Virus record (IMG/VR): IMGVR_UViG_3300017744_000070
Coordinates: 1-33,032 of that record
Direction: 5' to 3' (one strand)
DNA: 33,032 bases
Source: a virus
The translations under genes and the position numbers were made by a program. This document shows, piece by piece, positions 14,044-20,461 of this stretch; the stretch's first letter is position 1; every line of letters starts with the position of its first letter. The notes under the pieces were generated by a model. It did no database searches and had not been told where the DNA came from. It saw only the letters and a list, made by a program, of their open reading frames with translations.

Positions 14044-15201
14044 ATGAAGATAGCAGTAATAGGAACAGGCACAGTTGGAGTAATGTCAGTTTTACATTTT
14101 TTAAAATATATAGAAAAGGCAGAAGTAACTTGCATATATAATCCTAAGAAAAAAATACTAGGCATTGGTGAAAGCAGCAATGTTAACTTACCCTCTTTGT
14201 TATGGGAAGCCGCTAACTATAATGTATTTATTGATTCTAAAGAACTAAGCTCAACTGTAAAGCTAGGCGTGCATTATAAAAATTGGAGAAAAAAAGATTT
14301 TATAAGTCCCATTCTGCCGACTCATTATGCGATGCATTTTGATAACTTTGCTTTGTCAGAAAAAATGTTTAGTAGAGCTAAAAAGATTTATGGAAAAAGA
14401 TTTAAAATATTAAACAAAGATATTAAAGAATTAAAACAAAATGATAAAGAGGTTACCGTTTTATTTACAAAAGGTAAAAGCACTTATGACTATGTAATAG
14501 ATTGTAGAGGTTATCCTGATGATTATTCTAACTACCATATGATTACTTCTCTTCCCATTAACAGAGCGTTTGTTAATCTTATTCCTGAACCAGGTACTTG
14601 GGATTATACTTATCACTATGCACATAAAAATGGTTGGATGTTTGGTATACCATTAACACACAGACAAGGATGGGGTTATTTATTTAATGACAACATAACT
14701 ACAGAGCAGGAAGCAGTTGATGAGATTAACGAAATATTTAAATCAAATAAAACTAAAAAAGATTTAAGGGATTTTAATTTTAAACCATACAGAGTAAAAA
14801 GTTTTTTAAATAATAGAATTATTAAAAATGGAAACAGAGCAATATTTTATGAACCTATGGAAGCATTATCCGGTGTGTTTTATGATTTTGTTAATAAATG
14901 TTTTTTTGATTATATTCATAATGATATGGATCAAGAAACTTTGAATATACTTCTTGATGAGAGAGCAAAACAATATGAAAATTTTATAGCTTGGGTTTAT
15001 AATCAAGGATCTATCCACAACACAAAGTTTTGGAAAAATGCAAATAAAATTACTACAGAGCATCTTACTAACAATCCTATATGGGAGAGAACAAAAAAAC
15101 ATTTAAATAAAACTCCGTATAAAGATGACTTGTTTCAAACATGGCCTTTTGGTAAAATATCATGGGACATATTATTAAAAGGATTTAATGCAAGTTTATA
15201 A
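14044..15201 (+). CDS. Flavin-dependent (tryptophan-type) halogenase-like protein (385 aa)
   Basis: This FAD-binding protein of the flavin-dependent halogenase superfamily would use reduced FAD, O2 and halide to make hypohalous acid. It carries the dinucleotide motif GTGTVG (7-12), a GEAT-like GIGESS (40-45), Lys73 in TVKLGVHYKNW at the position of the catalytic Lys of PrnA/RebH, VIDCRGY (151-157), and GWMFGIPLTHRQGWGYLF, equivalent to the WxWxIP motif (Trp198, Phe200, Ile202, Pro203: one Trp replaced by Phe). EPMEALSG matches the later 'EPLEatS' block. At 385 residues it is shorter than the roughly 500 usual for bacterial enzymes. A cyanophage halogenase (VirX1) is known, so a viral halogenase has precedent. 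Its neighbours are all 2OG oxygenases; the substrate is unknown. A flavin monooxygenase without halide use is possible. Confidence 0.82.
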   Translation: MKIAVIGTGTVGVMSVLHFLKYIEKAEVTCIYNPKKKILGIGESSNVNLPSLLWEAANYNVFIDSKELSSTVKLGVHYKNWRKKDFISPILPTHYAMHFDNFALSEKMFSRAKKIYGKRFKILNKDIKELKQNDKEVTVLFTKGKSTYDYVIDCRGYPDDYSNYHMITSLPINRAFVNLIPEPGTWDYTYHYAHKNGWMFGIPLTHRQGWGYLFNDNITTEQEAVDEINEIFKSNKTKKDLRDFNFKPYRVKSFLNNRIIKNGNRAIFYEPMEALSGVFYDFVNKCFFDYIHNDMDQETLNILLDERAKQYENFIAWVYNQGSIHNTKFWKNANKITTEHLTNNPIWERTKKHLNKTPYKDDLFQTWPFGKISWDILLKGFNASL

Positions 15202-15682
15202 AAATTTTATAGATCAAGTAAGGTTTGATGATTTAGTCGCCATAATGTCATCACCTCAATTTGCATGGTACTATAATCCTGTATTAGACAAAGAGGATTT
15301 AGATCCAAATGTTAAACAAAATTTTCAATTTACTCATACATTTTTTAATTTTAACAGAGTACAATCTGAGTATTTTGATTTGCTAACACCTATCTTTATA
15401 AAGATAAAACCTATTGCATTAGTAAGAGTTAAGGCTAACTTACTTCTTAATACCGATAAAATAGTTGAGCACGGTATGCATGTAGATTTTAAAAACCCCA
15501 AAGTTACAACAGGTATCTTTTATATAAATACTAACAATGGTTACACTAAATTTGAAAATGGTAAAAAAATTAAAAGCATTCAGAATCAATATATAGAGTT
15601 TGATTCACAGCTTAAACACACAGGTACAAGTTGCACTGATGCAGAAAAAAGACTTGTTATAAATTTTAATTATATTAAGTGA
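15188..15682 (+). CDS. 2-oxoglutarate/Fe(II) oxygenase, paralogue of the gene at 10044 (164 aa)
   Basis: MQVYKNFIDQVRFDDLVAIM opens a compact oxygenase. Iron ligands are His98-x-Asp100 (HGMHVDFKNP), distal His144 (QLKHTGTS) and Arg155 (EKRLVINFNY). GIFYINTNNGYTKFENG aligns with ALYSLNKNNGFTYFED of the gene at 10044, and both share the 'NxQFTHTFFN/FMFTHKFFS' segment before it, so they are paralogues. It overlaps the halogenase-like gene by 14 bases and the next gene by four (GTGA), making it part of the same transcript. Predicted active; substrate unknown. Confidence 0.84.
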   Translation: MQVYKNFIDQVRFDDLVAIMSSPQFAWYYNPVLDKEDLDPNVKQNFQFTHTFFNFNRVQSEYFDLLTPIFIKIKPIALVRVKANLLLNTDKIVEHGMHVDFKNPKVTTGIFYINTNNGYTKFENGKKIKSIQNQYIEFDSQLKHTGTSCTDAEKRLVINFNYIK

Positions 15683-16011
15683 CAATAGTAGAACGATTCT
15701 CCAAACACTTAACCGCTATAGAATATCCAAAAGAAAAAACTTCTTGGAACATAGCGGGCATAATAAAAGGACAAAATGCTTTTTACAGATTTGACGTTAG
15801 AGATATGTTTACATTACCTGATAAGGGACCTGTTCAAAGTGGGCATCTCAATTCACAAGCTCAAAAAATGGTTCTTGAAGGTAAAAAAGAATGGCTTATT
15901 TTAGATCTTGAAGAGCTTCATAAACATATACGCAGAGAAAAGAAGACCGAAGTATACATAAACGATTTGATCTCAGATCTAGAATGGACTATATTTTTGA
16001 CAAAAAAATAG
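15679..16011 (+). CDS. Hypothetical protein, last gene of the cassette, GTG start (110 aa)
   Basis: The gene starts with GTG inside the preceding stop (GTGA). The protein contains TAIEYPKEKTSWNIAGIIKGQNAFYRF and a C-terminal stretch of charged and aromatic residues (LEELHKHIRREKKTEVYIND, then DLEWTIFLTKK). It has no HxD motif and no membrane segment, and it is not recognised. Its tight coupling to the oxygenases suggests it works with them, for example as a partner or substrate-binding protein, but there is no direct evidence. The next gene at 16026 has its own strong ribosome binding site (GGGGAG), so the cassette probably ends here. Confidence 0.5.
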   Translation: MTIVERFSKHLTAIEYPKEKTSWNIAGIIKGQNAFYRFDVRDMFTLPDKGPVQSGHLNSQAQKMVLEGKKEWLILDLEELHKHIRREKKTEVYINDLISDLEWTIFLTKK

Positions 16012-16025
16012 TATAGTGGGGAGAT

Positions 16026-17978
16026 ATGGCATTAAAAAAAGTAAAATTTCAACCAGGCTTTGATAAACAAGGAACTCCCGCTGCCGCTCCAGGTAAGTGG
16101 GTAGATGGAGACTTTGTTAGATTTAGATATGGCATCCCTGAAAAGACTGGGGGTTGGCAACAGTTAACCAATGATCAAAATACTTTGCCTGGTGTTGCGA
16201 GAGCTCAACACACATGGACATCTTTAGCTGGAGAGAAGTATGCAGCTATAGGAACGTCACAAGGTTTATTCTTATATTATGGTGGTGCTTTTTATGACAT
16301 TTCACCTTTGGATTCAGCCATAGCGGGAACAGGAACTTTTACAACTTCAGCAGCAGCTGGTGCTACAGTAACCATTAATAAAACTGGACATGGCTTAGAA
16401 GCAGGAAGATACATTACTTTATCCTCTGTCTCTATGGGATCTAACACAACGTTGACAGCTGATGATTTTACTACTTACGCTTTTGAAGTTTTAACCACAG
16501 CAACTAATTCTTTTACTATTAGTCTAACTAACCCTGCAGCTGGTGTTACAACAACAGAGAACAATGGAACAGGAATGGCTGCGGGTGGATCTTGCACCAT
16601 TAATCCTTACGCTGTTATTGGACCCACAACTCAAACTCTTGGTTATGGTTGGGGCACATATCTTTGGGGAAACTCTACATGGGGTACAGAACGAGCAACT
16701 TCTAATGTTATTTTAGAACCAGGTAATTGGTCGTTAGATAATTTTGGAGAAACTTTAGTAGCTACAATAGCTAACGGTAAATCTTTTACTTGGGATGCTG
16801 GAGCTACAAACGCTAGAACAATAAGAGCTGCTCTCATGACGGGAGCGCCTACAGCTTCACGATTAACCATTGTATCTGAAAAAGACAGACACTTATTTCA
16901 TTTAGGAACAGAGACAACAATTGGAAATACTTCTACGCAAGATCCAATGTTTATTAGATTCTCTGATCAAGAGTCAACATCTGTATATCAACCAACAGCT
17001 ATCAACACAGCAGGAACATTTCAATTAGATAAAGGAAACAAAATTGTAGCTGCGGTTCAAGGTAAGGATTATATTCTAATTTTAACAGATCAAGCAGCTT
17101 ATGTTGCTCAATTTGTTGGACCCCCATTTACATTTAGTATTAGACAAGTAGGAACCAATTGTGGTTGTCTTGGACAACACGCTGTATCTTTTGCACAGGG
17201 CTCAGTATTTTGGATGGGTGTATCAGGAGGCTTTTTTCAATTCGACGGTACCGTTAAACAATTACCTTGTTTAGTTGAAGATTTTGTATTTACTACAGGT
17301 GATGGAAACTTGGGTTTAAACTTCAATGCTAGTGAAATTGTTTATTCAGGTCATAATAGTTTGTACACAGAAGTAAATTGGTTTTATCCAAAATCAGGAT
17401 CTACACAAATTGATAGAATTGTTACTTATAATTATGGTGAAGCAAGTTGGTACACAGGATCTTTAGATCGAACAACATATCAAGATGCCGATGTTTTTAC
17501 AGCACCTTATGCAACCGATTACATACCAAAAGATCAAAGCGGAACTAATGACCCGTCTGACGTTCCTTTATTTCCTATATCAGGAATTACTAATACTTAT
17601 GGGTCTACCGTCTATTACGTCCACGATATAGGCACAGATCAAATTAACAGCACAGGTACAAGTGCCATTGCTGCGTTTATTAGATCCTCTGACTTTGATA
17701 TTGATGACGGAGAATTTATAATGTCAATGAGAAGATTTATTCCTGACTATAAACAAATTGTAGGTAACTCAAAAATTTCATTGTTTATAAGTGACTTTCC
17801 TTCTGAGACTCAAACTGTTTCACCGTTAGGACCATTTACAATTACCAGTACTACAAAGAAAATAGATACTCGAGCAAGAGGAAGATTGCTTAGTGTAAAA
17901 ATAGAAAATGAATCAGTGGGAGAGACTTGGAGATATGGATCTTTAAGACTTGATGCACAACCTGATGGTAGAAGATAG
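16026..17978 (+). CDS. Tail protein, P22 gp10 / T7 gp12-like (650 aa)
   Basis: MALKKVKFQPGFDKQGTPAA, GKWVDGDFVRFRYGIPEKTGGW is the start typical of packaged-DNA-stabilisation/tail-nozzle proteins in marine podoviruses. These sit below the adaptor ring. Residues about 105-190 hold an inserted beta domain with NKTGHGLEAGRYITL ... FEVLTTATNSFTI, a common phage surface module. Residues 205-220 contain GYGWGTYLWGNSTWG, the same Trp block as in the repeats of the gene at 4993. The C-terminal half has many beta strands (QGKDYILILTDQAAYVAQF, FWMGVSGGFFQFDG) like a beta-propeller. GGGGAG precedes the ATG. The exact family is uncertain; a tail-tube-like role is favoured. Confidence 0.6.
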   Translation: MALKKVKFQPGFDKQGTPAAAPGKWVDGDFVRFRYGIPEKTGGWQQLTNDQNTLPGVARAQHTWTSLAGEKYAAIGTSQGLFLYYGGAFYDISPLDSAIAGTGTFTTSAAAGATVTINKTGHGLEAGRYITLSSVSMGSNTTLTADDFTTYAFEVLTTATNSFTISLTNPAAGVTTTENNGTGMAAGGSCTINPYAVIGPTTQTLGYGWGTYLWGNSTWGTERATSNVILEPGNWSLDNFGETLVATIANGKSFTWDAGATNARTIRAALMTGAPTASRLTIVSEKDRHLFHLGTETTIGNTSTQDPMFIRFSDQESTSVYQPTAINTAGTFQLDKGNKIVAAVQGKDYILILTDQAAYVAQFVGPPFTFSIRQVGTNCGCLGQHAVSFAQGSVFWMGVSGGFFQFDGTVKQLPCLVEDFVFTTGDGNLGLNFNASEIVYSGHNSLYTEVNWFYPKSGSTQIDRIVTYNYGEASWYTGSLDRTTYQDADVFTAPYATDYIPKDQSGTNDPSDVPLFPISGITNTYGSTVYYVHDIGTDQINSTGTSAIAAFIRSSDFDIDDGEFIMSMRRFIPDYKQIVGNSKISLFISDFPSETQTVSPLGPFTITSTTKKIDTRARGRLLSVKIENESVGETWRYGSLRLDAQPDGRR

Positions 17979-18142
17979 TGACTAAAATTACATCATATAT
18001 ACCAGAACCTACACCAGATTATAATCCACAAAATCAAAGACAAATTTTAGAATCCTTGACAACAATGAAGCAACAGCTTAATACTACATTCTTGAATGAA
18101 CAAAAGGAAGAACTAGAAAGGTTTAATTTTTTCAATGGCTAA
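17978..18142 (+). CDS. Very small hypothetical protein, GTG start (54 aa)
   Basis: GTG at 17978 shares its first base with the TAG stop of the preceding gene (TAGTG), and the frame stays open to TAA at 18140-18142, overlapping the next gene by eight bases. The product reads MTKITSYIPEPTPDYNPQNQ, followed by a short amphipathic helix rich in Gln, Glu and Lys (KQQLNTTFLNEQKEELERF). Two-sided overlap with real neighbours and near-absence of other explanations for the 157-base gap support it as a true gene. Function unknown; it could be a virion linker peptide. Confidence 0.7.
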   Translation: MTKITSYIPEPTPDYNPQNQRQILESLTTMKQQLNTTFLNEQKEELERFNFFNG

Positions 18143-18470
18143 TATTTATCTCAACGCTAAAAAAGATTTAACAGATACAAACCTTACAACTCTGTATACA
18201 TGTCCCTCTAATTCTAGAGCTATTGTAAAATCTTTGTTAGTAACTGAAGATGCTAACTCAGGGACAGAAATTAATATTACATTGGTTGATTCTTCTGCAG
18301 CCATATTTAATATTGTTAAAGATAAAACTATATCAGCTAAAGCTACAGAACAAATTCTTACAGAACCATTAATTATGATGGAAGGTGAAATCCTAAAAGT
18401 TCAAGCAACTCAAGCAAATGAGTTATTTGCAATAGCGTCAATTTTAGAAATGAATAGAGATGACAACTAA
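18135..18470 (+). CDS. Small virion-type hypothetical protein (111 aa)
   Basis: MANIYLNAKKDLTDTNLTTLYTC begins a beta-rich protein of a size and style common in marine phage virions, with SRAIVKSLLVTEDANS, INITLVDSSAAIFN and LIMMEGEILKVQATQANEL. It somewhat resembles the product of the gene at 1793. It overlaps the 54-aa gene by eight bases and the next gene by eleven bases. Such proteins often cap or attach tail components, but no specific function is known. Confidence 0.6.
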   Translation: MANIYLNAKKDLTDTNLTTLYTCPSNSRAIVKSLLVTEDANSGTEINITLVDSSAAIFNIVKDKTISAKATEQILTEPLIMMEGEILKVQATQANELFAIASILEMNRDDN

Positions 18471-18642
18471 GATAAAATGCGAAACTGTTTATACGTGGCG
18501 TAACACGAAAACAGGAGAAGTTTTTAAAGAAGAGAAAGCAGGACCCGATATTGTAAAAGACTGTACAGTAAAGGTAGATCCAAAAGGACTAGAAATAATA
18601 CAGAAAGTAATGCAACAACAGAATGATAAACCAAAATCCTAA
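18460..18642 (+). CDS. Small hypothetical protein (60 aa)
   Basis: MTTKIKCETVYTWRNTKTGEVF is followed by a Lys/Asp-rich tail. It starts inside the end of the previous gene and its last 20 bases overlap the glycosyltransferase gene. Double overlap and continuity with the operon support it as real. No domain is recognised; the two Cys residues (C7, C35) are widely spaced and do not make a zinc ribbon. Function unknown. Confidence 0.6.
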   Translation: MTTKIKCETVYTWRNTKTGEVFKEEKAGPDIVKDCTVKVDPKGLEIIQKVMQQQNDKPKS

Positions 18643-19555
18643 AGGTGGGACTGAACTACAATTAGAATACCTATCTAAATACGTTGATAAAGACTTATTA
18701 GACAAAGTACAGATTACAACATCTGTGCCTGAAAAGATTCCATTACATCCAACTAAACCGAATGTATTATGGCAAAAGAATTCTTGGGATCAGCCCAATA
18801 TCTACCCCTGGTTTAATGATCCCAAGAATACCAACAAATACGATATGTACGTATTTAATTCTCATTGGAACTTAGAACAATTTCGTAAAGTATTTAAGAT
18901 GCCTTTAGATAAATGTACTGTAATTAAAAATGGTATTGATGAAATACCTATGAGAAAACCTTATCAAAAAGGTGAGCCCATAAAGCTTATTCATCATTGC
19001 ACTCCTTGGAGAGGACTATCTGTATTGCTTGGTGCTATGCAACTTGTAAAGAGTGATGTAACTCTAGATGTATATTCTAGCTGTGAAGTATATGGAAAAG
19101 AATTTGCTGAAAAGAATGATCCTCAGTATCAAGGTTTATATGATCAAGCTAAATTATTAAAGAATGTAAATTACATAGGATACAAACCTAATAGTTATAT
19201 TAAAGAACATTTAAAAGATTATCATATGTTTGTTTACCCAAGTATCTGGGAAGAGACTTCTTGCATCTCGGCCATTGAATCTATGGCTGCGGGTCTTTAC
19301 TGTGTGCTCACGGACTTCGGAGCTCTTTATGAAACTTGCGCTGAATATGCTTTGTACATTCCTTTTGATAATAACTACAAAGCTTTATCTCAAAAATTTG
19401 CTTACGCTATTGATGCGGTCGTACCAACACTATCCGACCCTTCCTTACATGAACATTTAATGTTACAATCAGAATACGCAAGAAAGTATTATGGTTGGTC
19501 TAAGCAAGCTGTCAACTGGAAACGAACATTGGAAGGATTACTAAATGCAAAATAA
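18623..19555 (+). CDS. GT4-type glycosyltransferase (310 aa)
   Basis: This is a GT-B-fold enzyme that would transfer a sugar from a nucleotide sugar to an acceptor. The N-terminal MINQNPKGGTELQLEYL contains the GGTE loop of GT4 enzymes. VIKNGIDE (100-107) and PIKLIHHCTPWRGLSVLLGAM (119-139) match the inter-domain linker and start of the C-terminal domain. YPSIWEETSCISAIESMAAG contains the E-x7-E motif (Glu211 and Glu219) that binds the nucleotide sugar. It is shorter than typical GT4 enzymes (about 350-400), mainly because the N-terminal domain is small. It overlaps the next gene, a GT-A-type enzyme, by 11 bases. It could glycosylate virion proteins, host surface sugars or phage DNA; the target cannot be told. 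Confidence 0.8.
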   Translation: MINQNPKGGTELQLEYLSKYVDKDLLDKVQITTSVPEKIPLHPTKPNVLWQKNSWDQPNIYPWFNDPKNTNKYDMYVFNSHWNLEQFRKVFKMPLDKCTVIKNGIDEIPMRKPYQKGEPIKLIHHCTPWRGLSVLLGAMQLVKSDVTLDVYSSCEVYGKEFAEKNDPQYQGLYDQAKLLKNVNYIGYKPNSYIKEHLKDYHMFVYPSIWEETSCISAIESMAAGLYCVLTDFGALYETCAEYALYIPFDNNYKALSQKFAYAIDAVVPTLSDPSLHEHLMLQSEYARKYYGWSKQAVNWKRTLEGLLNAK

Positions 19556-20408
19556 TGAACCTATATGGTTTGGTGAAGGTGTAGAAACAATAGACCTAAC
19601 GAAAAAATCTACGATGATAAACCCTAAATATAAAATTATGGTATGCACCCCTATGCATGGTGGAGCAAGTATTCATTATGTACAAGCTATGCTTAAATTT
19701 CAACAAGCCTGTATCATAAATAATATTGTAGTCAGCTTTACTTTACTTAAATCATCACTTGTTCAACAAGGAAGAAATTTATGTGTGGCTGATTTTATTG
19801 GCCATAAAGATAACTATACTCATCTTTTATTTATAGACTCAGATATTGATTTTCAACACAAGACTATTTTTACGATGTTGGAGAAAGACAAGGATATCGT
19901 AGCTTGTCCCTATCCTATGAAGTTTATAGATTGGGATAAGATGTTTAGAAAGCTTCAAAGACATGGGGCTAAAGATGCTGATTATATGTCTAAGTTAGGT
20001 TTTACTTTTCCAATTAAAATGAAAGATCCTAAGAAGTTTAATGTGGAAGAAGGATTAGTAGAAGTTACACACGCTCCCACAGGATGTATGCTAATTAAAA
20101 GAAGTGTTATTGAAAAGATGATAGAGGCTCATCCAGAATTAGAGATCTATCAACCTACGTTTATCAATGGTAAAGAAACCAAAAAACCTAATATGTATAA
20201 TTTATTTGAGTGTTTACATGACCCTAAAACTAAAAGATATTTTGGAGAAGACTTTGGCTTTTGTCAAAGATGGTTGGAAATGGGCGGTAAAACTTATCTT
20301 TATGTGTTAGACTACATTACCCATGTAGGAGATCATCAGTATTGTGGTCGTTTTTGGGATGAACTAACGGGCCTCAAAACAGTTGACCCTGTTAAAAAAA
20401 TCAAATAA
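19545..20408 (+). CDS. GT-A-fold glycosyltransferase (287 aa)
   Basis: YKIMVCTPMHGGASIHYVQAML begins the nucleotide-binding half. FIDSDIDF holds a DxD motif (Asp98-Ser-Asp100) that binds the metal and nucleotide sugar, as in GT2-like enzymes. Later residues VEVTHAPTGCMLIKRSVIEKM and FGEDFGFCQRWLEMGG resemble the acceptor-side 'ED' block of GT2 members, supporting an intact active site. The C-terminus ends GDHQYCGRFWDELTG. It overlaps the GT4 gene, so the two probably act in one sugar-modification pathway. The substrate is unknown. Confidence 0.75.
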   Translation: MQNNEPIWFGEGVETIDLTKKSTMINPKYKIMVCTPMHGGASIHYVQAMLKFQQACIINNIVVSFTLLKSSLVQQGRNLCVADFIGHKDNYTHLLFIDSDIDFQHKTIFTMLEKDKDIVACPYPMKFIDWDKMFRKLQRHGAKDADYMSKLGFTFPIKMKDPKKFNVEEGLVEVTHAPTGCMLIKRSVIEKMIEAHPELEIYQPTFINGKETKKPNMYNLFECLHDPKTKRYFGEDFGFCQRWLEMGGKTYLYVLDYITHVGDHQYCGRFWDELTGLKTVDPVKKIK

Positions 20409-20461
20409 AGTCTTATATTACAGGATTCTGCGCCTGCCTAACAATTAATTTAATGGAAATT

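Noticed and set aside
14866-15102. Minus-strand open frame under the halogenase gene
   Set aside because: It is the antisense of AT-rich coding sequence, with no start signal and no recognisable protein.
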